From CAWJJM01 sp963843275 (GTDB lineage: Bacteria > Acidobacteriota > Thermoanaerobaculia > Multivoradales > JBCCEF01): 64,000 nt of DNA. This document shows, piece by piece, positions 43,482 through 52,191 of this stretch. The DNA lies in contig CAWJJM010000004.1 of the NCBI GenBank assembly GCA_963843275.1, positions 496,001 to 560,000 of the forward strand, read 5' to 3'. Every line of letters begins with the position of its first letter. Position 1 is the first letter of the stretch. The notes beneath the pieces are model-generated. The model was not told where the DNA came from. It searched no databases and saw only the letters and a list, made by a program, of their open reading frames with translations. The translations under genes were made by a program, and so were the position numbers.

Positions 43482-44489
43482 TCACCGCGCCGGCCCCCGG
43501 TGCCGCTCGAGCCGCATCAGCATCAGGCGCGACAGCGCCAGCACCACGAAGGTGATGGCAAACAGCACCAGCCCGAGGGCGATCAGCGACGAGGTGTAGA
43601 GCGACCCGACCGCCTCGTTGAACTCGTTGGCCAGGCTCGAGGCGATGGTGTTGCCGGGCATGAACAAGGAGGCGTCGATGCGGTGGGCGTTGCCGATGAC
43701 GAAGGTGACCGCCATCGTCTCGCCCAGCGCCCGGCCGAGGCCCAGCATCACCCCCCCGAAGACGCCGGCCCGCGTGGAGGGTAGGACGATCTTCCACACC
43801 ACCTCCCAGGTGGTGGCGCCCAGGGCGAAGGTCGACTCCTCGAGCATCGGGGGCACGGTGCGGAAGACGTCGCGCATCACCGCCGAGATGAAGGGGATGA
43901 CCATGATGGCCAGGATCAGGCCGGCGGTGAACATCCCGATGCCCATCGGCGGGCCCTGGAACAGGCGGCCGACCAGCGGCCAGCCTCCCAGATGCTCCGT
44001 GACCCAGGGCTGCACGTGGAGCGAGAGCAGCGGGGCGAGCACGAACAGGCCCCACATCCCATAGATGATGCTGGGGATGGCGGCCAGGAGCTCGATGGCG
44101 GTCGACAGCGGCCGCTCCAGCCAGCGCGGGCTCAGCTTGGTGACGAACAGGGCGATGCCGAAGGAGATCGGGATGCCCAGGAGCAGCGCGATCGCCGAGG
44201 TCACCAGCGTCCCGAAGACCGCCACCAGCGCCCCGAACTGCTCGGTCACGGGGTTCCACTCCCGGCTGACGAGGAAGCCCGGGCCGAAGGCGCGCCACGC
44301 GGGCAGGCTGCCGTGCACCAGCGACAGCAGGATCGCCACGAGCAGGGCGAAGACCGCCAGCGCGAACAGCAGCGTCGTGTTCCGGAACAGCGTGTCGCCG
44401 AGCTTGCGCGGGCTGTCGCGGCCGGCGACGATCGACGTCGGCGGCGGCGCGCCCGGGGCGGCGACGGCGCTGGGAGTCTCGGGGCTCAT
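43482..44489 (-). CDS. pstC: Phosphate ABC transporter permease PstC
   Basis: The protein has 335 residues. ELLAAIPSIIYGMWGLFVLAP, the EAA loop LEESTFALGATTWEVVWKIVLP and LGRALGETMAVTFVIGN are PstC motifs. An Ala/Pro-rich cytoplasmic N-terminus of about 30 residues precedes the first helix. It lies 64 bp after pstS in the same operon. Confidence 0.96.
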   Translation of the reverse strand: MSPETPSAVAAPGAPPPTSIVAGRDSPRKLGDTLFRNTTLLFALAVFALLVAILLSLVHGSLPAWRAFGPGFLVSREWNPVTEQFGALVAVFGTLVTSAIALLLGIPISFGIALFVTKLSPRWLERPLSTAIELLAAIPSIIYGMWGLFVLAPLLSLHVQPWVTEHLGGWPLVGRLFQGPPMGIGMFTAGLILAIMVIPFISAVMRDVFRTVPPMLEESTFALGATTWEVVWKIVLPSTRAGVFGGVMLGLGRALGETMAVTFVIGNAHRIDASLFMPGNTIASSLANEFNEAVGSLYTSSLIALGLVLFAITFVVLALSRLMLMRLERHRGPAR

Positions 44490-44553
44490 CGGCGCGACGC
44501 ACGGCGGGGCGGCGCTCCGGGCGCCCGCCCCGCCGGCGTGGGGATCCGTCCCG

Positions 44554-45630
44554 CTATCGGCTCGCCATCCCGGTCCAGACGGCCTTGCCGTCGCCGCCCT
44601 TGATCTGGCTCTTCCAGGTGCTCTCCACCAGCTCGACGACGCTGTCCGGCATCGGCACGTAGTCCAGGCTCTCCGCCATCGCGCCGCCCTCGTGGTAGGC
44701 CCAGTCGAAGAAGTCGAGCACCGCCCGCGAGGCGGCGGGGTCGGCGGCCTGCTTGTACATCAGGATGAAGCTCGCCCCGGTGATCGGCCAGCTCTTCTCG
44801 CCCGGCTGGTCGGTGAGCAGCAGGTAGAAGCCGGGCGCGGCCTTCCAGTCCGCGCCGGCGGCGGCCGCCTGGAACGACGCGCTGCTCGGCGCGACGTACT
44901 TGCCGGCGCGGTTGGCGAGCAGCGTGTGGGCGAGCTTGTTCTGCAGGGCGTAGGCGTACTCCACGTAGCCGATGGCGCCCGGGATGCGCTGGGCGTAGGA
45001 GGCCACCCCCTCGTTGCCCTTGCCGCCGACGCCGGCCGGCCAGGACACCGAGGCGTCCTCGCCCACCTGGGACTTCCACGCCGGGCTCACCTGCGACAGG
45101 TAGTGGGTGAAGATGAAGGTGGTGCCCGAGCCGTCGGAGCGGTGGACCACGGTGATCGCCTGGCCGGGCAGCTTCACCCCGCGGTTGAGCTTGGCGATCG
45201 CCGGGTCGTTCCACTTCGAGATCTTGCCCAGGTAGATGTCGGCGAGCACCGGGCCGGTGAGCTTGAGGTCGCCGGGGCCGACGCCGGGGAGGTTCACCAC
45301 CGGCACCACGCCGCCCATGATCATCGGGAACTGCATCAGGCCGTACTTGTCGAGCTCCTCGGGCTGCAGCGGCTTGTCGGAGGCGCCGAAGTCGACGGTC
45401 TTGGCCTCGATCTGCTTGATGCCGCCCCCCGAGCCGATCGACTGGTAGTTCAGGCCCACACCCGTCCTGGTCTTGTAGGCGTCGGCCCACTTGGCGTAGA
45501 TCGGGTAGGGGAAGGTGGCACCGGCACCGGAGATGTCGGCGGCCCGGGCCACGGTGGGGGCCGCCATCAGGACGGCGCACAGCAGCCCACCGAGGACGAT
45601 CGCGATCCGGCCGGTTCGAGAACGCAGCAT
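44554..45630 (-). CDS. pstS: Phosphate-binding protein PstS
   Basis: The protein has 358 residues; AGAGGAG lies seven bases before ATG 45630. The signal peptide ends VARAAD. The mature protein begins with the PstS motif SGAGATFPYPIYAKW, and the phosphate-binding residues lie in SIGSGGGIKQ, DFGASDKPL and HRSDGSGTTFIFT. No lipobox is present, so it is a soluble periplasmic protein. It delivers phosphate to PstCA. PHO-box-like repeats lie about 80-130 bp upstream. Confidence 0.97.
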   Translation of the reverse strand: MLRSRTGRIAIVLGGLLCAVLMAAPTVARAADISGAGATFPYPIYAKWADAYKTRTGVGLNYQSIGSGGGIKQIEAKTVDFGASDKPLQPEELDKYGLMQFPMIMGGVVPVVNLPGVGPGDLKLTGPVLADIYLGKISKWNDPAIAKLNRGVKLPGQAITVVHRSDGSGTTFIFTHYLSQVSPAWKSQVGEDASVSWPAGVGGKGNEGVASYAQRIPGAIGYVEYAYALQNKLAHTLLANRAGKYVAPSSASFQAAAAGADWKAAPGFYLLLTDQPGEKSWPITGASFILMYKQAADPAASRAVLDFFDWAYHEGGAMAESLDYVPMPDSVVELVESTWKSQIKGGDGKAVWTGMASR

Positions 45631-45711
45631 CTGGGTCTCCTCTTGCAAGATGGTCAGGGGGTCGGGGACGCCGCCTCCACGCGGCGGTTCCCCTCCACTC
45701 TCGCGCCCTGC

Positions 45712-45762
45712 GGTGACGGCCGTGCGACGACGCGGTGAGCATGCGGTCACCGCGTCGTCACC
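45712..45762. promoter_or_regulatory. PHO-box-like array between pstS and DoxX
   Basis: Facing pstS (minus strand) are three 7-mers at exact 11-bp period: GCTCACC, CGTCGCA and CGTCACC, each separated by four bases (45740 down to 45712). Facing the other way are two more, GGTCACC-N4-CGTCACC (45745-45762). 7-bp direct repeats with 4-bp spacers are the layout bound by PhoB/PhoP. The two halves also form a perfect 13-bp inverted repeat (45726-45738 with 45747-45759). Confidence 0.65.
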
Positions 45763-45865
45763 CGCCCGGCCCGCGGCGCCCCGCCCGCCCGGCCGCCGGC
45801 GGCACGCCGGGAGGAGAGGCCACGCCGCCGACCGGTGGCGGAATCGACGCAGGAGGGAGGTCGAA

Positions 45866-45967
45866 ATGCACTGGACGACGAGACGACGGAAGGCCGCGGC
45901 GAAGGCCTCCGGCCCGCGGCCGGCGACCCCCCGCCCCGCACCCGTCGGGGCCCGGGGTTCCCGGTGA
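45866..45967 (+). CDS. 33-residue basic leader ORF coupled to DoxX gene
   Basis: GGAGGGAGG, the strongest Shine-Dalgarno nearby, lies about six bases before ATG 45866. The short product (MHWTTRRRKAAAKASG then Pro/Arg-rich) ends at a TGA that overlaps the DoxX GTG (GTGA). It may be a coupled leader peptide. Alternatively it is the true N-terminus of DoxX separated by an indel. Confidence 0.4.
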   Translation: MHWTTRRRKAAAKASGPRPATPRPAPVGARGSR

Positions 45968-46401
45968 CCGCGGCCGCCCGCTGGCGGGCCGCCGCGCCCC
46001 GGCTGCGCAGCCTGCTCCGCATCGTCGCGGCCCTGATGTTCTTCCAGGCCGGCACGGTGAAGCTCTTCGCCTGGCCGATCGGGGTGCCACCCGACGGCGG
46101 CACCGTGCCCTTGCTCACCCAGGCCGGGATCGGCGGCCTGCTCGAGGTGATCGGCGGTGCCCTGCTGCTGGTCGGCTGGCTCACCCGCCCGGTGGCCTTC
46201 GTCCTGGCGGGGGAGATGGCGGTCGCCTACTTCCAGTTCCACGCTCCCCAGGGTTTCTGGCCGGTGGTCAACGGCGGCCAGCCCGCGGTGCTGTTCTGCT
46301 TCCTGTGGCTGTGGCTCTCCGCCGCCGGTCCCGGTCCGTGGAGCGTCGACGCGGCGTTGCGACGCCAGCGCGCCGGCACCGGCACTCCTCCCCCGGTCTG
46401 A
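45964..46401 (+). CDS. DoxX-family membrane protein
   Basis: The protein has 145 residues from GTG 45964. Four helices carry DoxX motifs: LRIVAALMFFQAGTVKLF, LLEVIGGALLLVGWLTRPVAFVLAGEMAVAYFQFH and a NGGQPAVLFCFLWLWL ending. The family includes quinol-oxidase-associated and redox-related membrane proteins. It lies divergent from pstS, sharing the intergenic region with PHO-like repeats, so phosphate control is possible. Confidence 0.85.
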   Translation: MTAAARWRAAAPRLRSLLRIVAALMFFQAGTVKLFAWPIGVPPDGGTVPLLTQAGIGGLLEVIGGALLLVGWLTRPVAFVLAGEMAVAYFQFHAPQGFWPVVNGGQPAVLFCFLWLWLSAAGPGPWSVDAALRRQRAGTGTPPPV

Positions 46402-46574
46402 CCCGCGAGGAAGGGGCCGCGCCCCCCTGCCGGCACCGTCCCTGGCGCGGCCGATCCACCCGATCGACGCCCCGATCGCCCCGGGCCGGTGCGCGCCTTG
46501 CTTGATCTCTTCCTGTCGCCCCCGGCGGGGCGGCGCCCCGCAGTACCGACGATGAATCACTCCAGGAGGAACGC

Positions 46575-47459
46575 ATGACCACCCTCACCACGCTCGCCCC
46601 CGACGCCACCGCCAGCGGCACCTTCTCCATCGCCGACGACCTCCCCGTCCACCGCCTGGGCTTCGGCTCGATGCGCCTCACCGGCGACGGGGTCTGGGGA
46701 CCGCCGGACGACCGCGAAGCGGCGCTGCGGGGTGCTGCGGCGGGCCGTCGAGCTCGGCGTCGACCTCATCGACACCGCCGACTCCTACGGCCCCGAGGTG
46801 GCGGAGAGGCTGATCGCCGAGGCGCTCCACCCCTACCCGGAGGGCCTGGTGATCGCCACCAAGGCCGGCCTGGAGCGCTCCGGGCCGGGGAAATGGTCGC
46901 CAAACGGCCGCCCCGAGCACCTGCGCGCCGCCTGCGACGGGAGCCTGCGCCGCCTCCGGGTCGAGCGGATCGACCTCTACCAGCTCCACCGCATCGACCC
47001 CGACGTGCCGGCCGAGGACCAGTTCGGCACCCTGGTGGAGCTGCGCGACGCGGGAAGATCCGCCACATCGGGCTCTCCGAGGTCGGCGTCGACGACATCC
47101 GGCGGGCCGGCGAGCACTTCCGGGTGGCCACGGTGCAGAACCACTACAACCTCGCCGACCGCGGCTGGGAGGAGGTGGTCGACCACTGCGCCGCCGAGGG
47201 GATCGGGTTCCTGCCCTGGTTCCCGCTGGCGACCGGGGACCTGGCCGGCGACGACGAGCGGGCGGTCCGCGAGGTGGCGGAGAGACACGACGCCACGCCG
47301 GCGCAGGTGGCCCTCGCCTGGCTGCTCGGCCGCTCGCCGACGGTCCTGCCCATCCCCGGCACCTCGAGCGTCGAGCACCTCGAGGAGAACCTCGGAGCCG
47401 CCGGGCTCGAGCTCGACGACGACGACCTCGCGCGGCTGAACGGGGTGAGGAGCGACTGA
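46575..47459 (+). CDS. Aldo/keto reductase, with compensating +1 and -1 frame changes
   Basis: CAGGAGG lies before the ATG. The frame shifts at the G-run 46729-46732 (one G too many) and returns at the G-run 47052-47054 (one base too few). Corrected, the protein has about 294 residues, usual for the family. Aldo/keto reductase landmarks are HRLGFGSMRLTG, VDLIDTADSYGPE (catalytic Asp/Tyr), VIATKAGLER (Lys), DLYQLHRID (His), then GKIRHIGLSEV and VLPIPGTSSVEHLEENL. It is an NADPH-dependent carbonyl reductase of the YdbC/AKR type; the substrate is unknown. Confidence 0.88.
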   Translation: MTTLTTLAPDATASGTFSIADDLPVHRLGFGSMRLTGDGVWGPPDDREAALRGAAAGRRARRRPHRHRRLLRPRGGGEADRRGAPPLPGGPGDRHQGRPGALRAGEMVAKRPPRAPARRLRREPAPPPGRADRPLPAPPHRPRRAGRGPVRHPGGAARRGKIRHIGLSEVGVDDIRRAGEHFRVATVQNHYNLADRGWEEVVDHCAAEGIGFLPWFPLATGDLAGDDERAVREVAERHDATPAQVALAWLLGRSPTVLPIPGTSSVEHLEENLGAAGLELDDDDLARLNGVRSD

Positions 47460-47499
47460 GCGACCCCGACATCGCGGCACGCGGGCGGCCGCGGCGAGG

Positions 47500-48387
47500 T
47501 CAGCCGGGCCCGCCGAGCGCCTCCACCCCCAGCGCCTCCATCAGGCGCACCGCATCCCGCGGCGCGTGGGCCTCGCCGTCGTTGTCGAAGTAGACGTAGA
47601 CCGGGCGGGACCTGCGCCGCGGCGGCACCCGGCCGGTGATCCGCTCGGGATCGGAGGGCTCCCCGCCCCCCGCCCAGTCCCGGATGCGCCGCGCCCAGCG
47701 CCGGCGCGCGCCGGCGTCGTAGGCGCTGGCGTAGGTGCGCGGCGCCCCGTGCAGGCGAAGGTAGACGAACCCGGCGGTCAGCTCCTCGGTGTAGGGCCAG
47801 TCGCCGCTGTGCGAGAAGGCCAGCGCCACCCCCCGCTCGCGACACCAGCGGACCACCCGCGCGTCGAAGAAGGCCGGGTGCCGGAGCTCCAGCGCGTGGC
47901 GCAGCCGGCGGTTCTCGTGCACCACCATCGAGGCGCGCCCGCTGACCCTGCGGTCGTGCCGCTTCGCCAGCCGCGACGCCGCCGCGGTGTCGGCGGGCAG
48001 CAGGTCGAGGAAGTCGCGCAGCCGCTCGAGGGGCCACCGCATGGCCGGGAGCTGCCACAGCACCGGGCCGAGCGCGCCCTCCAGGCGCAGCGGTCCGGAG
48101 GCGAAGAAGTTCGCCAGCGGGGTCTTCACGTCGAGCAGCTTCTTGGCGTGGGTGATGAACCGGCTCCCCTTGAGCGCGAAGACGAAGCCCTCGGGAGCCG
48201 CCTCCCGGTAGCCGGCGTAGCTGGCCGGCTTGAGCAGCGAGTAGAAGGAGCCGTTGATCTCGATCGAGCTCACCCGGCGGGTCAGGTAGGCGAGCTCCTC
48301 CCGCCGGGGCAGCCGCGCGGGGAAGAAGGCGCCGTCCCGCCAGTGGTCGTAGCTCCAGCCGGAGACCCCGACGTAGACCTTCTCCAT
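47500..48387 (-). CDS. DUF72 protein (YecE-like TIM barrel)
   Basis: The protein has 295 residues. VYVGVSGWSYDHWRDGAFFP, IEINGSFYSLLKPASY, FVFALKGSRFITH, LGPVLWQLP and YVYFDNDGEAHAP are DUF72 hallmarks in the expected order. The fold is a TIM barrel and no reaction is established for the family. It stands alone, convergent with the aldo/keto reductase gene. Confidence 0.93.
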   Translation of the reverse strand: MEKVYVGVSGWSYDHWRDGAFFPARLPRREELAYLTRRVSSIEINGSFYSLLKPASYAGYREAAPEGFVFALKGSRFITHAKKLLDVKTPLANFFASGPLRLEGALGPVLWQLPAMRWPLERLRDFLDLLPADTAAASRLAKRHDRRVSGRASMVVHENRRLRHALELRHPAFFDARVVRWCRERGVALAFSHSGDWPYTEELTAGFVYLRLHGAPRTYASAYDAGARRRWARRIRDWAGGGEPSDPERITGRVPPRRRSRPVYVYFDNDGEAHAPRDAVRLMEALGVEALGGPG

Positions 48388-48471
48388 GCGCGAGGAAGGC
48401 CAAGCAAGAGATGCACCGGCCCGCCGGTCCGGCAGCGCCCGGGCGTCGCTCCCGCCCGGCCGCGGACGTCG

Positions 48472-50610
48472 TCAGCCGGCCGGCGCCGCCGCCTTCGTCT
48501 CCGGCGCCGACCCGAAGGCCGCCCGCACCCGCTCGGGGGTCATCGGCAGGCGGCGCAGGCGGAGCCCGGTGGCGTCGAAGACCGCGTTCGCCAGCACCGC
48601 CCCCATGGGCACGATCGCCGGCTCGCCGCCGCCCTGGGGCGCCAGCGCGTCGTCGGCGACCAGCACCACCTCGATCGCCGGCAGGCGCCGGAAGGTGGGC
48701 AGCTCGTAGGTGCCGAAGCCGTGGTCGAGGATCTCACCGCCGCGGAAGCGCAGCTCCTCGCTGAGCGCGTAGCCGAGCCCCTGGGTCACGCAGCCCTCGG
48801 CCTGCTGCGTGGCTCCGAGCGGGTTGACCACCACGCCCATGTCCTGGGCGCACACCACCCGGCGGACGGCGATCTCGCCGCTGTCGCGGTCGACCTCGAC
48901 CGCCGCGCACAGGGCCACGTAGGTTCCGGCGTCGACGCCGCAGGCGATCCCCTGCCCGCGGCCCGACGGAGCCGGGCCGGCCCGCCAGCCGAAGGCCTCG
49001 GCGGCGGTCTGCAGCACCCGGCGCATGCGCGGGTCGCCGTCCAGGTTGCGGAGCCGGAAGGCGAGCGGGTCGACGCCCAGCGCCGCCGCGGCGGTGTCGA
49101 CGTGCGACTCGCGGGCGAAGACGTTGGTCCCGGCCCCCGGCGCCCGCCAGGGACCGACCGCGAACGGGTGCATCCCCGCCCCCGCCCCGCGCCAGGTTCC
49201 GCAGGTGCGCAGGCGCACGTGGGGAGCGTCGTAGAAGAGCTCGGCGCCACGGTCGCCGGCGGCCCACACCTGCGTGTCCCACAGGGCCAGCCGCCCCTCG
49301 GAGTCCACCCCGGCGGTGACGTCGACCACCGCCGCCGGGTCGAAGGTGTCGTAGAAGAGCTCTTCCTGGCGCGTCCACGCCACCTGCACCGGCCGCCCGG
49401 TGCGGCGCGCCAACCGCGCCGCCTCGAGCGCCTGGCCGTTGGCGTTCTTGCCGCCGAAGGCGCCCCCGACGTACGGCGTGATCACCCGCACGTCGTCCGC
49501 GGCCAGGCCGAGCTCGGAAGCGAGCTGGTCGCGCAGCGGGAACGGCGTCTGGGTCGAGGCCCACACGGTCAACCGCCCCCCCGCCAGCTCCGCCAGCGCG
49601 GCGTGCGGCTCGATCGGGGCGTGGGCCACGTAGCCGGTCCGGTACGTGGCGGCGAACGTGTTCTCCGCGGAGGCGCGCGCCGCCTCCAGGTCGCCCCGCT
49701 GCTGGCTGACCTCCGGGGGCGGCGCCGCCGCGCGCAGGTGGCGGTCGACGGTCTCGGTGTCGAAGGCGGGCTCCGGACGGCTCCAGTCCGCGACCACCCG
49801 GCGCAGCGCCTCCTCGGCGCGCTCGGGGTCGGCGTGCAGCACCGCGACCAGATCCGGGTCGGCGACCACCGTGACCCCCGGAAGGGCCGCCGCGGCGGTG
49901 GTGTCGACGCGGCGCAGCTCGGCGCCGTGGACGGGCGGCCGCAGCAGGCGGGCGTGGAGCATGCCCGGGCGGCGCACGTCGGCCGCGTAGACCGCCCGGC
50001 CGGTGACCTTCTCCGGGCCGTCGAAGCGCCGCGGCGAGGTCCCCATGACGCGCATCTCGCCGGCTGCCCGCAGGACCGCCTCGGGGCCGACCCACCGGGC
50101 GATCCGCTGGCCGTCTGCGAGCTCGCCGTAGGTCACCCGCTGCTCCGGCCGGCCGGCGACCGAAACCTGGCCGTCTCGCACCACGAGACGCTCGCTCGGC
50201 ACCCCCAGGCGGGCCGCCGCCAGCCCCACCAGGACCGCGCGCGCCTCGGCGGCCGCGGCGCGCAGCACCGGGCCGAACATGCGGGTGGTCAGCGAGCCGA
50301 AGGTCCCCATGTCCCAGGGGCAGCGGTCGGTGTCGCCCAGCACCATGGTGATGGCGTCGAGCGCCACGCCGAGATCCTCGGCCACCATCTGCGCCTGGGA
50401 GGTCATCACTCCCTGGCCCATCTCGATCTTGCCGGTGAACACGGTGACGTGACCGTCCGCGTCGATGCGGAGGTAGGCGTTGAGATCCTCCGGGTAGCGC
50501 CGGACGCCCTGCGGCCAGACCGCCTCCGGCCCCAGCGTGACGCACACCACCACACCGCCGCCGACCAGCTCGAGGAACCGCCGCCGCGTCAGACCGCCGG
50601 AGCCGCTCAC
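48472..50610 (-). CDS. Molybdopterin-binding hydroxylase large subunit (IorB type), pair 2
   Basis: The protein has 712 residues from GTG 50610, overlapping the small-subunit stop (GTGA). The N-terminus LTRRRFLELVGGGVVV is a twin-arginine signal. Motifs: GKIEMGQGVMTSQAQMVAEDLG, TPYVGGAFGGKNANGQ, VGPWRAPGAGTN, and GGGEPAIVPMGAV with the presumed catalytic Glu. It is related to pair 1, but the motifs differ enough for a different substrate (aldehyde, nicotinate-like or other heterocycle). Confidence 0.92.
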   Translation of the reverse strand: MSGSGGLTRRRFLELVGGGVVVCVTLGPEAVWPQGVRRYPEDLNAYLRIDADGHVTVFTGKIEMGQGVMTSQAQMVAEDLGVALDAITMVLGDTDRCPWDMGTFGSLTTRMFGPVLRAAAAEARAVLVGLAAARLGVPSERLVVRDGQVSVAGRPEQRVTYGELADGQRIARWVGPEAVLRAAGEMRVMGTSPRRFDGPEKVTGRAVYAADVRRPGMLHARLLRPPVHGAELRRVDTTAAAALPGVTVVADPDLVAVLHADPERAEEALRRVVADWSRPEPAFDTETVDRHLRAAAPPPEVSQQRGDLEAARASAENTFAATYRTGYVAHAPIEPHAALAELAGGRLTVWASTQTPFPLRDQLASELGLAADDVRVITPYVGGAFGGKNANGQALEAARLARRTGRPVQVAWTRQEELFYDTFDPAAVVDVTAGVDSEGRLALWDTQVWAAGDRGAELFYDAPHVRLRTCGTWRGAGAGMHPFAVGPWRAPGAGTNVFARESHVDTAAAALGVDPLAFRLRNLDGDPRMRRVLQTAAEAFGWRAGPAPSGRGQGIACGVDAGTYVALCAAVEVDRDSGEIAVRRVVCAQDMGVVVNPLGATQQAEGCVTQGLGYALSEELRFRGGEILDHGFGTYELPTFRRLPAIEVVLVADDALAPQGGGEPAIVPMGAVLANAVFDATGLRLRRLPMTPERVRAAFGSAPETKAAAPAG

Positions 50611-51086
50611 GGCCGGCCCCCCGTCTCCCGCGCCGCCTGCTCGACGGCGGCCACGATCCGCTGGTGGGCCCCGCAGCGGCACAGGTTGCCCTCGAGCGCC
50701 GCGAGGATCTCGGCGCGCGAGGGAGCGGGGTTCTGCGCCAGGAGCCCCGCCGCCCGCATCAGCATGCCGGGGGTGCAGTAGCCGCACTGGTAGGCGGCGT
50801 GGTCGAGGAAGGCGCGCTGCAGCGGGTGCAGCGCCTCGGGGCCGGCCAGCCCCTCCACGGTGACCACCCGGCGCCCCGCCACCTCCGCGAGGGGGGTGAT
50901 GCACGAGCGTACCGCGCGGCCGTCGACCAACACGGTGCAGGCGCCGCAGTCACCCGCGCCGCAGCCGTACTTGGTCCCGGTCAGCGCCAGGTCCCCCCGC
51001 AGCACCCAGAGCAGGCTCCGGTCACCGGCGCTCTCCAGGCTCACCGGGTTGCCGTTGAGACGGAACTGGATGGACTCGCCCACCAT
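50607..51086 (-). CDS. Molybdenum hydroxylase 2Fe-2S subunit (IorA type), pair 2
   Basis: The protein has 159 residues; GGGAGG lies upstream of ATG 51086. Both clusters are intact: GCGAGDCGACTVLVDG with a further Cys in VRSC, and CGYCTPGM with NLCRCGAHQ. It is the electron-transfer subunit for the large subunit that overlaps it. As in pair 1, no FAD subunit is encoded. Confidence 0.93.
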   Translation of the reverse strand: MVGESIQFRLNGNPVSLESAGDRSLLWVLRGDLALTGTKYGCGAGDCGACTVLVDGRAVRSCITPLAEVAGRRVVTVEGLAGPEALHPLQRAFLDHAAYQCGYCTPGMLMRAAGLLAQNPAPSRAEILAALEGNLCRCGAHQRIVAAVEQAARETGGRP

Positions 51087-51233
51087 CGCCCTCCCGGCCG
51101 GAGCGGCGGCCCCGTCCGGCGTGTCGTCCGCGCTACCGTCCACGTCTACCAGGGATCGCGACGGCGCGCGCCACGCGACGAGACGGTGTGGGCCCACCCG
51201 CGGGGCGGGGCATGGCGGGAGGATTCGGCTGGA

Positions 51234-52133
51234 TCAGCGGGCCGCGAGGGCCGCGACGACCAGGGCCAGCCCGCTGACCGTGATCCCGAGGGCGCAGCCC
51301 CACCCGAGGCACAGGGCGGCCAGGCTGGCGAGGGTGCGCGGCACGCCGCCGCCGTAGACCCGGCGCAGGGCGGCGAACAGGTAGACCCCCAGTGCCGCGA
51401 GGAGCAGGGCGCCGGGCACCACCGTGCCCAGCAGGTCGCGCGCCGCCACGGCCACCAGCAGGACCAGGAATCCGGCCGCGTGCAGGTGGAGGGAGAAGAT
51501 CAGGTGCTCGGCGTAGAGCCGCCGCCGGTCCGCGTAGAGCGCCGCCAGCAGCAGGGCGAGAAACGGCGCCAGGAGGAATAGCGCCGTCGGCAGGTGGCGG
51601 GTGAAGGCCTCGCTGAACGCCTCCGGCCTGGCCTCGACGGTGCGCACCGCGGCCCCCAGGGCGCGATCGACGAGGCCCCCGGCGCCCTCGTCCGCGCCCC
51701 CCGGCTCCGCCGGGTCGAACCAGAAGGCGATCGGGGCCCGCACCTCGTCGCGCGGCACCTCCCCGGTGCGGTGCACCTCGACCAGCGGCAGGTCGAGCAA
51801 CGCCACCGCCAGGAAGGTCAGGAAACTGGTCGCCAGGTAGAGGCGCAGCGGCGACACGTAGCGCACCCGCCGCCCGGCCAGGTACTCCACGGTCAACCGG
51901 CCCGGCCGCAGGAGCAGCAGGCGGAGGGTGCGCAGCAGGCGCGAGTCGAGGCCCGCCAGCTCGGCGAGGTGGGAACGGACGAAGCGGCCGAAGGGCTGGA
52001 CGGGGCCGGCCACCGCCTGTCCGCAACGGGAGCACCAGGCGCCGGTCAGCGGCGCGCCGCAATTGCCGCACGGCGCCCGGGGGGCGGAGGATCCCGGGCC
52101 TCCGGCCGGCCGCGTCGCCTCGAGCTTCGCCAC
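51234..52133 (-). CDS. DUF3667 membrane protein with zinc ribbon
   Basis: The protein has 299 residues from GTG 52133. A CGNC/CSRC zinc ribbon at residues 22-37 is followed by FGRFVRSHLAELAGLDSRLLRTLRLLLLRPGRLTVEYLAGRRVRYVSPLRLYL, the DUF3667 region split here over several motifs, then five or six helices. A TACACT box lies six bases before the start. Function unknown. Confidence 0.85.
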   Translation of the reverse strand: MAKLEATRPAGGPGSSAPRAPCGNCGAPLTGAWCSRCGQAVAGPVQPFGRFVRSHLAELAGLDSRLLRTLRLLLLRPGRLTVEYLAGRRVRYVSPLRLYLATSFLTFLAVALLDLPLVEVHRTGEVPRDEVRAPIAFWFDPAEPGGADEGAGGLVDRALGAAVRTVEARPEAFSEAFTRHLPTALFLLAPFLALLLAALYADRRRLYAEHLIFSLHLHAAGFLVLLVAVAARDLLGTVVPGALLLAALGVYLFAALRRVYGGGVPRTLASLAALCLGWGCALGITVSGLALVVAALAAR

Positions 52134-52139
52134 CGGGCG

Positions 52140-52145
52140 AGTGTA
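52140..52145 (-). promoter_or_regulatory. -10 box TACACT of DUF3667 gene
   Basis: On the minus strand TACACT ends six bases before the GTG at 52133. It lies back to back with the TAGTGT box of the divergent sulfatase-fold gene. Leaderless arrangement. Confidence 0.4.
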
Positions 52146-52191
52146 GCCGAGCCCCCGTGCCGGTCGGCTGCAGAGCGGGCGACGCGCGCGG

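Noticed and set aside
47566..50781. 1071-codon open frame on the plus strand across DUF72 and the molybdenum hydroxylase
   Set aside because: It lies opposite two well-recognised genes and has no domain of its own; a GC-skew shadow.
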